Positions 39,776-50,989 of a stretch of 64,000 bases of DNA are shown in pieces. Source of the stretch: Mycosarcoma maydis (Eukaryota; Basidiomycota; Ustilaginomycetes; Ustilaginales). The DNA lies in assembly GCF_000328475.2 (NCBI RefSeq), contig NC_026479.1, positions 1,674,001 through 1,738,000 of the forward strand, given 5' to 3'. The notes under the pieces are model-generated. The model saw only the letters and a program-made list of their open reading frames with translations, did not search any database and was not told the origin of the DNA. Both the position numbers and the translations under genes were made by a program. Every line of letters begins with the position of its first letter. The stretch's first letter is position 1.

Positions 39776-40240
39776 CTGTTAGGGCTCGTGTTGGTCGGGC
39801 AGATGTAGAAGCGCGCGCAAGGCTGGCTCGCGCCCTGTGGGGGACGCAAGGGGCCACGAAATGACGGGTAAAGTGGACGTGATGATGAACGATGGAAAAG
39901 TCGGATAGGCAGAGGGAAGAAGCTTGTAAAGTCACCGAAACGGAAGGTGCGAGCGAGCTGATGACGAGCTACGGCGAGACAGTCAAAAGAGCCAAAGCGG
40001 GGTCCAGCAACCAGAACGTCTGACAACAAGAACAATCCTGTCAAGATTTCGGGCGGAGGAGCTCAGCGAATCGTGCGGGTGCGGACGCGAATCACGAATG
40101 TGGGTAAAGCTCACATACGAAATCTGCAAAGGAACGTTGTGATTGCGTCGTCGGAGCTGCAACGATGCGACAAGAAGCACAAGTCAAAGGCACCAAAGGT
40201 TCTGAGCCTGTCTGAGAGCTGCACTGTTTTGCATGAATGG

Positions 40241-40270
40241 TTTGGGTTTGGGTTTGGGTTTGGGTTTGGG
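40241..40270. repeat. TTTGGG hexamer array, five copies
   Basis: Five exact copies, followed by a TTGGGC variant and then GCGGTT/GCGATT words. The unit differs from the TTAGGG telomere repeat common in fungi by one base. Confidence 0.95.
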
Positions 40271-41355
40271 TTGGGCTGCGGTTGCGGTTGCGATTGCGGA
40301 TCGTATTCACAATCACGAATTCGTGATTCTTGATTCAGGATTGTCGTGAGCGAGTTGTGAGTGTGGTGATTCGTGATAACTTATTCACGAATGTAGTAAC
40401 TTAAGTCATAAGTTATTTATTAATATAATAATAGATGCAGCCAAGGCATGCACACACGCACACACACCCACACATACTGTACATACCTTTTACCACGAAA
40501 TCACTTTGCATCCACAGTTACGAGTGGAAGCGCTGCAATTCGGGATCGCCAAGATTGTGGGTCTGAGCCTTGGCCAAGATCTTATGCCCACCGCAGTCAT
40601 CGCTATGGGTAACCCTATGCCGATCAAACATAATCACGAATCACTGTGAAGGGTCAAGGTCAAGCCACACAGCACGATGCTGGTACGCTCGAAAGCGCCC
40701 GGCTTTCTTGACGGATGGATGATGACACACAGAACGTCTGGATGATCCAGCTGACAGAAACGCGGGCCGTTAACGGTTGATTCGCGAGTGTGAGTCCTTG
40801 AATGGCTCGCCCGCCAGGACTCAAGACTGTGGGGCAGGTCAGAGAGGTCGGCAAGTCGGCAGCCTGACATCATATATCTCGCGTCACGTCGTTTATTTTC
40901 CGTTGGCTTGCGTGTCGCATTCATGATTTTAGTTGGCTAAGTTAGTTTATAAGACTCCGGAGCTTGGGGAGGTCGCTTAGAATCAACTTGAGCGAACGCT
41001 GCCGTTTATCTGAATTTCTCGGCTTGCCTTGCAACTTGACCTGCTTCAACCCTCTGTCCTCTACCTGCATTTTATTTTCCTTCAAAGCGTTAGAGCGTCC
41101 GCTTTTGTAGTAGTCACAGAGTTACTGGCTCGATTCGTGATTCGTGCACGGTGATTTTTACTGCCCTTTTCATGTCTCCTTCGCAAGTCACAAGTTACGA
41201 GTGACATTGACGATTTGTGATTGTGATTGCTCTCGACGAGAGATGCGAAACAAGGGTCCACCTTTCAAGATTTGTGCTCGAGATTAGCTTTCTTTTCTTC
41301 CAGGACTTGGATTGACACTCGTGACTGCCACCTATGCCACCACCCTTTCTGCTGC

Positions 41356-42767
41356 ATGTCGACCGAGCCAGCCTTCCTCCCGAGTCGCGACCTTCGCAAT
41401 CTGAAGACGCTCGACTTGACCTCATCCGAATGCATCGATAGCATACACCGCAATCTCGACAGTCTGGCTCAGCTGCTCGGCGCCAGCGGTGGCCAGATCG
41501 TACATGCGCCTCCGCAGATCGTCCAGTCGGCCGAACAGCTGTGTGCATCATCCGAGCCTGCCGTCGAGCATCCACCCAGGGAGATTGAATCCTTCGAGAG
41601 GACTTACGTCACTAGATGGCTTTCCAGGCTCGTCTCCGAGTTCACCTTGACCTCTACCGACAATGAGGCGGCCGCCTTACAAACAGAGCAACAGCTGCCG
41701 GACAAGTGTGCTGCGCTGCTTGCCATAGCTGCCGGCAGAATGGCCGCAGGTGCCTCGATTCACAACCACGTCTTCCACCTCAACGACGGTCTACTTGAGG
41801 TTCAGCTCAGAGATGGTGCGCTCGTTCACGACTCGCTCGGCACCCATACCTGGGGAGCCGCTCCGATACTCTCTCAGCTCCTTTTACCCCTCAAAGCGGA
41901 CCCGATTCGCGACTTTAAGCTACTCGAGCTTGGCGCCGGAACGGGTCTCGTTGGACTTGCCCTGGCAGCATGGCTGCGCCGCACTCCAGGTGTGCGCCGT
42001 TCCCAGATCTTCTGTACCGACTACCACCCTACCGTTCTCGAGAATTTGGCGCATAACATCATACTCAATGGCTGGTCTAGCTCCGAATCAAGTCTGCAGG
42101 AAGACAGAGAAGACCATAAGACCGCCGTCTGCGTCACAGCCCGCTCTCTTGATTGGCAAAGCGTACATCAAGCGCTAAATGGGCACACATCTGGTCAAGC
42201 ACAAGAATTGACATCACAAACCTTGCCTGACCAACACCTCTTTCCTGTATCTGGCTCAAGCTGGGCTCAAAAATTCGATACAGATGCCTATTCAAACGCT
42301 TTCGATACGCTCGTTGCTGCAGGTATGTACCGCCCGACTTGATCCTTGCCTAAGAGCTCTCCGTCTCTCGGACTCATAGTGGCCTGCAGAGTCTGACGTA
42401 TGCACGATTTTTGGCACCGTATTTTGCAGATTGTGTGTATGACCCTGTCCACCCCTTATGGATTTGTTCGGTAGCTAAGAAGCTCCTAAAGAAGCCACAC
42501 GCCTCCTCTACTGACGAGCCACTGCTGCACGTGATGGTCCCGCTGAGGCCGACGCATCAGCAAGAGTTGCAGGCAGTTTACCAAGCTTTCCGATCACAGC
42601 CAGGCTTGCCCGGTCCTCAGCTCAACATTCTTTGCGAGAAAGATTACCACGGCTACGAAAACTTTGGAGCGTGGAACGCAGTCGCCAGGTCCGACTCTGC
42701 GGCTCACAGTCAACCTGAGGGTGGTCTCGCAAGGACGTATCGATGGTTCCAGATCGGCTGGCGCTAG
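41356..42767 (+). CDS. Class I SAM-dependent protein methyltransferase (Methyltransf_16 type), two exons
   Basis: Exons 41356-42322 and 42430-42767 join to 434 residues. The 107-base intron has a GTATGT donor and TTGCAG acceptor, and the split codon gives Asp in VAADCVYDP. The SAM-binding loop is LLELGAGTGLVGLALA (about 190-206), preceded by THTWGAAPILSQLLL, which fits the family's W-x-A-(A/S)-x-x-L segment. Motif II is IFCTDYHPTVLENLAHNI, and the post-intron DCVYDPVHPLWI matches the family's D-x-x-Y-x-x-x-x-x-P block. This family (METTL21/NNT1/EFM types) methylates lysines on translation factors or chaperones. The exact substrate is not readable. The N-terminal 150 residues are variable. The start at 41356 (MSTEPAFLP) is the first Met with protein-like composition. 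GATTCAC words lie about 200 bases upstream. Confidence 0.85.
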
Positions 42768-45209
42768 AGCTATCGCCCGATCAATACCCCGATGTCACAT
42801 TATGCTCCTCTGCTAATAATATTCAGCTTGATAGCCTAAGAAAGCAACATCTATCTCTTTCGTAGTTGTGAGTGTGAATCACAATGGGGCCCGTTACCCA
42901 GGGAGAGTTCAGCGAACGTATTCTTCTCCGTGACCGTGCTGCTCATGTGCCGTAGCTGCAGGTGCGTTGGGTGCCCGTTAACTCTCTGAAGCCACTCGTC
43001 ACTGCACATCGGACTAGCTTAGCGTAGTAGTTAATTTCTGCAAAACTGAAAATATACAGACATGCTCACAGACGCTTTTCTGGCATCCCCCTTTTGTTGC
43101 CACGTCAAGGTGTTTTTGTTGTTGTTGTATTTTTTTTCTGTGCTTTTTCTGCTACGTGCGGTTCTTCACGCTTGTCTCGCCCGAACTGTGTCACTGGGGA
43201 GTATCGCGGCCTTAAGGCACTTTCTCACGCACTTGCGTGTGGAAGCGCTGCAGCGAGTCGAATGTGCAGGGTTTCACCTCATCTCGTTCCAACCCACCGA
43301 CAAAGTGCACAAACACGAGCAACATCGAGCCTTGCATCCGTCTTTCGCTCTCACCATCACCTCTGCAGCCGCTCGCCTCTGGCCCAAATTCTTTTGTTTT
43401 CACAGTAAGTGTGCCTCGCCCACCAGGCTCGGTATTTCTCTCTGTCCGAAGCCCCATCGCTGCCAGAACGCCCCATCCTCGCCACTTGATTCGCTTCTCG
43501 CCTCTGTTTTTGTCCCGTCGCCTGCCTCTGTGCTGCTGGCCTTGCCGCTTGCTCCTGATTTCAGCTTGCCGCTGATGATTTGTTAGCGCAGCGCATCCCT
43601 CCTTGAACCTGCCCGCCTGCATCCTTTCGGTTGCTCGCAGCTCTCGAAACTTCATCTCGTAAAAATCTGTCGCTGGGTTGATTCGCTGTACCATTGCACT
43701 TTGTCCGTCATCTGCCCCTTTTGCTTTGCACACAAAGGGTCCGTTGCTCGACGCTTGCATTCTGCCTCTGATCTACATCACACACACACACCAACTTAGC
43801 TCCTTCCGCTTTATTGCCCCCTCCTCTTCTACAATCACACACACACAGCTCGAGAGCATCTCGACCCACCGAAGCCCTTTCATCATTCTCTCGTTGCCGG
43901 TAAGTGCCTCGTGCTCGCTCCTTGTCAGTGTATCTTCCCCTCCTCAGCCTGTCGTTCCGCTGAGTGTTCGTTCTTTGCCAACGCAGCCATATATGCCTCT
44001 GCCCCTGTTCATGTTCACTGTTGCACCACGCCATGTTCATAATCACAGCTTGCGCCTCGTCGCCTGTCGTCATCCTTGTCCACTGTCCCACTCCCTGGGG
44101 TCGCCATGTGGCCGCTCTGCACCCTGTCGTAGCCGCTCTTCACTTCGGCTGTGGCAGCTGCTAGAGCTGCTCAATTGCGCACCACCCCAATCTGACAAGT
44201 GGCGGTGATTGTTCCCACGCGATCAGTGTCGTTTGGTTGCCGCGACCCTCTTTCTGCCTCGCTGCCCTTTCCCCTGCGCTTCATCTCGTTCCACACCAAT
44301 CTCAGAAGCAACCGCGTATGTCCGAGCCTTTGCAGATCAACTCTCGCATTTACATTTGCCTCGGATCGACGGGATATTCGCTTCCATCTGTAGATGCTGC
44401 AACACGGATAGGACGGAAGGATGGATGAATGAATGGATGGATGGATGGACGGGGTCGCAACAGATGGCACGGCTTTGCCGACCCTCTCGCCAGCCTCCTT
44501 GCCCGGTCTAACACTCTTGCACTTGACTTGGCTTACATGACCTTTGCGACAAATCGATCGCACGGCATTTTGCGAGGCTGCGATCAAACCCGGCTTTTTT
44601 CGTCGCGCTGATTCGTCGCGCCACGACTGCAGGGACTGCACGCCAAAATACACACACTGCTCCTCTGCCCTGACCCGTCGTGACTCGTCGCGTCCGGATC
44701 TTTTCCTTCCATTCGCCCGATCGCGCTGCTAAGCCTCAGCCTACACCGCGCCACGTCGTGCATCCATCCACTTTTTCTCCACTCCCCTTCATCCCATCCC
44801 AGTTCTGGCTACCGACACTCTCCTTCATTGGCCCCATCCTCCTCTATCCTTCATATTTTCGCTAGTCTTCGACCTCGTCTTCTGACTTGGCTCGTGTTTT
44901 TCTTCGTCTCTCAGCGGCAGTGCCCCTCATTCGCCCTCGCGCCGTCGTCGCCCACTTTTCACTTCAGACGCGTGTAAGTCGCCTGTCCTAGACGCGTTCC
45001 GTACGCTACTTACGACGCGCTTTCGGCCCATATGCTGACTGCTTTCGGTGCCTTCGATTTGGCCCTCCATCTTTGACGTGGTCTTCGTGTTTCATCGTCC
45101 GCCCATCGCCCGCGCTGCTTGCACTTTCCTTGTTCGCGATCGCAGCCGCGAATTGAAGTGAAACGCGACGCTTCGCGACGAGCCCCTTTTTCTGACGTGC
45201 TGTTTTTCC
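42768..45209. other. Long pyrimidine-rich leader/intergenic region before the HMG gene
   Basis: About 2.4 kb with no supported protein frame. From about 43.4 kb it is strongly CT-rich on the plus strand. GTAAGT donors occur at 43405, 43900 and 44974, with CAG acceptors downstream (for example the CAG before CCGCGAATTG near 45147), so 5' untranslated introns for the HMG gene are plausible. A CA tract is near 43781-43791 and an ATGG/ATGA tract at 44419-44449. Confidence 0.45.
44419..44449. repeat. ATGG/ATGA tetranucleotide tract
   Basis: About seven imperfect copies of a four-base unit within the leader region of the HMG gene. Confidence 0.9.
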
Positions 45210-46863
45210 ATGGACTCGCAGCATCTCGTATCGCCGCAAGAAGCGGCCGCTCAAGCTCAGGCCCGAAGAATGCAACCATCAGACGCACTTGGCCACCACA
45301 GTCATCATCATCACGGTCACGCAAGCTCCGACGACGTTTCAGGAAGCCAATACTTCAACCCGGCAGCTATGGTACGTTGCAGACTCTACCCCATCTCACG
45401 CGTCGCGTCTCCAGTCGACTTCGTGCCCACTGACCACTTGAACTTGCTGTCACTTTCGACATCTCCAACAGCACTCGCGCAACATCGGCATGGACAGCGG
45501 CAACCAGCAGTCTCACTACGGCGGCATGCAGCTGCCTCCGCTCGGCGCCGGCCAGAGCAACGGCGGTCACGGAAGCATGGGCCACCACGCCTATGGCTAT
45601 GGCCAGTCACATGCCATGCCCTCCCAGCTGTCATATCCTCAGCATTCGCCAAACCCTTCGCACCCCCATATCTCGGGTGGACAGAACGCCGGCCCCATGT
45701 CCATGTACGGCTATGGCGTTCACCACACGTCGCCTCAGCAACATTACTCGCACGTCCCAGGGCAGGCTGCTCACGGCGGGATGGGTGGCATGGTCGGTGG
45801 TCCCGGCTCCAACCCCATGATGGGCGCCCCCGGTTCAGGCTCCTCTTCCGGTGACTTTGGAAGTCACGGTTTCGGTCAACAGTCGCACTACCACCAGTAC
45901 TTCCAGCCGCAGAGCCTCCAGAGCATCTCGCCAAGCCAGGCCGGTGCTCCTCCTTCGGCTAGCGCTGCTGCTGCCCCTGCTGCCAACGCCGCTGGCGCTC
46001 AGGCTACTGTCAAGGGCGGCAAGAACGCCAAAGCCCCCAAGGCTCCTAAAGCTCCCAAGGTCGACAAGAAGGCTGCTGCCGCCGCCGCCGCCGCTGCTGC
46101 TGCTGCTGCTGCTCCTGCAAAGTCTGTCCCTGCCGCCAAGAGCAAAGCTGGCAGGAAGGGCGCCAGCGCGGATGCGCCTAAGGCCAAGTCCAAGGCCCAC
46201 CCCTATGCCCAACCCGAGCCCACCGAGGACGGAAAGCCAGCCAAGAAGTCAAAGAAAAGCGAGGATGCTCCCAAGCCTTCCACGCTCAAGTCGCGTCTCA
46301 AGCCGCCCAAGCAGGCTCCATCTGCGTGGCAGATCTTCTTCACCGAGGAGCTCCAAAAGATCAAGGCTCAAAGCCCCGACGAACGCCTCAACGTTGCTCA
46401 CGTTGCCAAGGATGCCGGACAACGATATGCGGCTCTTCCAGAGTCGAAGAAGCAAGAATTCCACCAGCGCAGCCTCGAAGCCAAAGAGCAGTGGGAGCGC
46501 GAGATGGCTGAATGGAAGTCCAAGCTCACGCCTGAGGACATTCGCCAGGAGAACTTGTACCGATCCGCCCAGAGGAAAGCCGGCAAGTCGAGAAAGGGCA
46601 ATCTGAAGGATCCAAACGCTCCCAAGAAGCCGCTTTCCGCCTACTTCTTGTTCCTTCGAGCCATCCGTGCTGATCCCAACATGACCCAGGCTGTCTTCGA
46701 AGGTGAGCAGGAGACTACTAAGCAAAGTGTCCTTGCTGCCGCCAAGTGGCGAAGTCTCAGCGAGATCGAGAAGCAGCCTTACCTCGACCGCGCTGAAGCC
46801 GACAAGGCTCGCTACGAGCGTCTGCGTCGCGAATACGAAAGCAGCAACGGTCTCGAAGCCTGA
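45210..46863 (+). CDS. Twin HMG-box DNA-binding protein, two exons
   Basis: Exons 45210-45371 and 45472-46863 join in phase 0 (100-base intron, GTACGT donor, CAACAG acceptor) to 517 residues. The N-terminal half is Gly/His/Gln/Ser-rich and disordered, with a His cluster near 30-36. A Lys/Pro/Ala linker (about 230-330) contains a run of about ten Ala near 253-266 and several NLS-like Lys groups. HMG box A (about 330-400) holds APSAWQIFFTEELQKIK and is degenerate. Box B (about 432-505) holds PNAPKKPLSAYFLFLRAIR and KWRSLSEIEKQPYLDRAEAD, close to the NHP6/HMGB consensus. Such proteins bend DNA in the nucleus (some act in mitochondria). The linker favours a chromatin role, but the specific function is unknown. 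The C-terminus ends directly after box B with no acidic tail. Confidence 0.88.
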
Positions 46864-47508
46864 GTGGCTGTCATCTAGCGTTCTTCTCGATGACTACGCG
46901 CCAAATTTCCCTTGCACCCATCCCACTATCAAATGTCGCGTCGTGATGCTCCTGTGCGCCACATGCCAACTTTGTAATCTGTAAGCTGTTCCGCGGCTAC
47001 AATGATTGGCGAAGCTATCTCCCGGTGCCGCCTATACCACGCTATTCTCTTTCTTGTAACGTTGTAGTTGTTTCTCACGCGCATTTGTCGTTTGCAGGCC
47101 TCCAAGTCTGATGCTCGGACCTCATTGTGCTCACCTTCTTCCGGACCTTTTGTCATTATCTCCATCATGTCTACTGTCCGAGTCTCATCCAGTCGATTTG
47201 TATGTGTAGTTTCGCCCTTGACATCCCATTTTTTTGTCTTAGTTCGTCGTCGCATCCGTGGGAGCGGAACAAGAAGCACCGGCTATGTGACCTTGCACAC
47301 GATTGAGTCGCTCCAGGCACAAGATAACTAGTTAACTAGTTAAGTTAACGCGAGTTTTCGCACAACTCGATCACTCGTTCAGGCTCTCGTGTAGATCTTC
47401 TTCACAAATTGACCCCAAAGCGGAACGGTTTGACTTTGTAGACGAACGAAACCAGGCGCTCAATCATGTCTGTGACATTTGTGATTGAAATTGGAGAACA
47501 AAGGCCCC
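46864..47508. other. Intergenic between convergent genes
   Basis: The 3' flanks of the HMG gene and the phosphatase gene. It holds GTTAACTAGTTAA-like palindromic words near 47329-47350 and no supported gene. Confidence 0.45.
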
Positions 47509-49074
47509 TTAAGACGGTGAGGCAAAACGAACGACCATGACCGAAGTGTTGTCCGTGCTGAACTCGTTGAGTGCGTGTTTCAACAGCTCCTGCGAGGCGA
47601 CTTGCGGATCTTGTACATCACGAACCAGGTCAACCGCCTCTTGATCCTCGATTACATCCCAAAGCTGTGAAGAAAGAGGAGAGCTGGAAGGGTCAGCTTC
47701 ATTCACAACGCAGAAGTGAACAGTGGCCAGATGCACTTACTCCATCACAGGCAATGATAAGGAAGCTGTCTTCGTTGCCGAGAACAGTCTCTGTTGTATA
47801 TGGCGATCCTACGACGAATTCTTTCATCGCTGAGTCCCCCAATGATCGTGTGACAGCAAGGACGCCGTTGACGCGGGCATTCATCACAAATCCGCCAGCG
47901 TCCGTGATTCGCTTTGCTTCCTGTGCGTCCGAGCCCTTGTGATCGTAAGTGAGGCGGATCGCTTTACCGCCACGACTGTAGGTTGCAGTCAGATCAGGGA
48001 AAGAGAATGGTGGTTAAGTTGTCAAGAATGCCATGTACTTATGAGGTTGCGCCGTTCGCATGAGTAGCTCTACCTACCAGAGAACTGCCCTCGCGTCTCC
48101 AACGTTGGCTGTGTAGAGCACTCTCCTAGACGATGGCGATGAGTTGCGCTCGTTCTTGGGGTCTGATGAATCAAAGCGTTTTGATAGCTTGCCCCAAAGA
48201 CCATCGCCGGATGTACGCTCGCTCGAATGCTCTGGACGGGTCGCTTCTTCATGAGCATGGCCGTCCGGCCCAGTACTTGCCCGTCCGCCCACTTTGAGAG
48301 GTTGACCGGACTCATCCTCCAATCTCAGAAAAGCGATAGCTGCCGTGCATCCGCTGGATGAGCCTTGCTGACTTGCAAGATTCGCGAGCTCCCTGTCGAC
48401 GCTGTGGAATGTCAAGTTGAGCGAATCTGGTACGGGTTTGTCTGGATTGAGCTCAAGTGTCTTGAGGAGAGACTGTTTGGCGCACAACATAAGAGCAGAT
48501 CAGATGGCTGCCAAACAGTGGTGAAATGGAGCTGTTTCGCTAGGAAATGCTGTATCTGACGTACCTTATGGAAGTTCTGACCGCACCACTCGGCAGCGTC
48601 CTTTCCTGCGTGTCCGTCAAAGATACCAAAGAAGCCTTGTCCATGCACGCCTGCAAAGTCGTAGACGAATGCATGTGCGTCTTCCATTGCTCTTCGCCAT
48701 CGCTTGTTGGAATCCTCTGAGATCCCTACACGGAAGGAGAGGTCTGCCTTGGATCCAGCGCTAGAGCCATTGGCGACTTCGCCGGCCACTGCCGAGGGAG
48801 ATGCATTGGGATGCTGGTTCAAAACCTGAATAGCATCAGAGGACATTTTATCCCGCCTTGTCAGCCATAATCCCGCTTCTGCGACTATGATCTTTAGATG
48901 ATCGGTTCGCAGCACTTACGCCATGGGTATGAACACCATCCGCGACGGTGACGGGGGTTGATTCAGCGTCCCCTGATCTTCTGCATGTTGAAAGAAAGAG
49001 ATTCACGCTGCGGTCAGGAGTTTGCACGATGAATCGGCAGCAGCCAGGGCAACGTACTTTTCGCGAGCAGACAT
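47509..49074 (-). CDS. PTC1: PP2C-type protein phosphatase (PTC1-like), six exons
   Basis: I join exons 49074-49058, 48980-48920, 48825-48565, 48472-48078, 47975-47741 and 47664-47509 to 374 residues. Every junction has a GT donor (GTACGT, GTAAGT or GTAGGT) and a CAG acceptor, and phases match. PP2C motifs appear in order: [77 protein letters not shown] and [13 protein letters not shown]. The metal-binding Asp residues in MED, DGHAG, CDG and near the end (TDNTSVMVV) are all present. PTC1-type enzymes dephosphorylate MAP kinases, notably of the osmotic-stress pathway. An insertion of about 65 residues separates SGCTAAIAF from YTANVGD. The first exons are less certain: an alternative start is the ATG at 48846, with intron retention. 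Confidence 0.87.
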
Positions 49075-50778
49075 GACTGGTGCTAAAATCCGTCTTTGGT
49101 GTTGTGTAACCTTGTTCCGTGCTGTTGTAGCGGTCCGCGCCACCTGTGTGCTACGTAAAACGAAGAAGTCTCTCGATGAAGCCTGGAAAGAGTAGCGAGT
49201 GTGGGTGCGCGAAAGCTGCGTGAGTTGAATCCAGTAGGCTCAGCGGGGGGTGATGGTGTTGAGGCAAGGGTTGAGCTGCGATTGTTGACTCGGCAGGGCG
49301 TCGATCTCGAACGCGCCTACTGCACAGTAATCACAGAATGAGCTAGCTGACTGTGCAACCCGCTGTTCAATTTTGAAAATCAGAGTGGAGACGCCGCCAA
49401 GGACATGTGACCTGCATCCACGATTTCTTCGCGGGAAATGTCACTTCTCCCAGTCGTGAGTCCGGATCTCACCACTCACCACGATTGACTCCAATGACCG
49501 GCTCCTCACAGTAGCCCGATCTCGAGCTGCAACGCTGCTGGCAAATTATGTCAAACAACTTGGCAACTCGCTCGAGTGTTCCTAATGCGATCTGCTGTAC
49601 ATCATAGACGTAAGTCTGTGTGCCTGAAATGTGCCATCTGTGTCGACTTTCAAAGCTCTTTAGTTGACGGCGGCCTTCGATCGGGCAACTGCTCGGATCA
49701 GCCTCGCTCAAGCGCTCTTCGCCAACATCGGATTGCAGCAACACCCCCACAATCCCGTCAGCGCATATGCCGCGAGATCTTCAACCACCGATAGAGTTCC
49801 CCGTCCGACTTCGGGCCTTGTCGGCAAGTTGCATACCACAGCTCATACGGCGAGCTTGACCCCAAACATGGTTGGTCGGGGTCGAGGATGGCGTAGGTAT
49901 GATTTGATTGTCTTGGAGAGGGTCTGGCCCCGAGTCATCTGCATCGATTCAGGAAGAGCCTCGCAGACTGGAGATTGGCCACCCAACACAGGACGGGCGT
50001 CGACGAAGGCTCGATCACTCACTCTGGCTTGTGGAATCACCAAATGTGTACTACGCAATGAATCTAAATCTCCACATCGACGGTCAATTGAGTTACAGAC
50101 TGGCCATGGTTCACAGTCGCGCTTGTTTGGTGGCGACTGCTGAACGACACGTGATTAGCGCTAATGCGTCACGCGCGTGTACTCACGCTTAAGAGCATAC
50201 GAGCGCGGCTCATACGTGAAGATTTCGATCTAACAAGAGTAAGACCCAATCACGAACCACAGTTGAAGATACAACAACCGACCAATGAGCGTTCAGCCAC
50301 GTGGACGTGGGGACGAACGAGGATGAAGCCAAAGCAGTCCTCGCTTACTCCGACGTTGCGTATCACAGGAAGGCTTAGCCCCCTCGAGGCGAACTTGTGG
50401 GACCTAAGAGAAGGAGGTCAGAAATCATCTTGGCGCGAAATCGTAAATGAATCACGAATGTGAATTGGCGCAAGATGAATGTTCGGCGCAAAATGAATGT
50501 TGGGCGTCTCATATCATAGGAGTCTTGCTGCGCAGCATACGCTCAAGGTCCGACCCTTATAACGCCTTGCAGAATACCGCAAAGGGAGAATGCTTTCCGC
50601 TGTAGGTTTCGCTATACCGAGTTGACTCATAAGGACGAGCGACTCAGAGACATATGAAGATGCACATTTGTATGTGACTTCAGCTTCAGAAAGCTAAGCG
50701 ATCTTTTCACTATTTTCTTCTCTTAACAGTCCTGTCAAGGATTATCACGGGTTTTCCAACCTGGTTGTTCTCAAGTAC
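49075..50778. other. Gap with possible unresolved spliced gene
   Basis: The right flank of the phosphatase is followed, on the minus strand at about 50058-49469, by protein-like stretches in shifting frames (for example RPVLGGQSPVCEALPE, LSKTIKSYLRHPRPRP and, in another frame, SPYELWYATCRQGPKS). They may belong to a small multi-intron gene or a decayed one. No domain was recognised and I could not fix exons. Heptamer words lie near 50444-50462. Confidence 0.3.
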
Positions 50779-50855
50779 CACGACCCACGAACCACGAACC
50801 ATGAACCATGAACCATGAACCATGAACCGTGAACCGTGAACCGTGAACCGTGAAC
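50779..50855. repeat. Tandem heptamer array (CRYGAAC) x11
   Basis: Eleven consecutive seven-base units. The first three are CACGACC or CACGAAC, the next four CATGAAC and the last four CGTGAAC. It is a C-for-T sister of the TCGTGAA array at 9.5 kb and sits at the left border of the retroelement region. Confidence 0.95.
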
Positions 50856-50989
50856 CGTGGTGAACTTGGTCTGAGCCCAAACTAAGAGTTCACCATAACT
50901 GCGGGTCGTGACCAGGGCCAGGTGTCCATCCTGGCAACCACAGAATCAGACACGCAGACACAAATTCATACCTCAAGGCATGCAAAGTT

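Larger units (their letters stand above)
39575..41355. other. Intergenic, about 1.8 kb, repeat-bearing
   Basis: No supported gene. It contains a 31-base direct repeat pair (39708-39775), a five-copy TTTGGG array (40241-40270), GATTCAC words at 40075-40100, 40310-40375 and 41130-41150, and an AT-rich patch near 40410-40436. Confidence 0.5.

Noticed and set aside
40241..40270. True internal telomere
   Set aside because: The unit is TTTGGG, only five copies long, and ordinary genes lie on both sides.
43062..43586. 174-codon plus-strand frame with a hydrophobic start
   Set aside because: It begins in simple T-rich sequence, changes to random composition and shows no family resemblance; the area fits an untranslated leader better.
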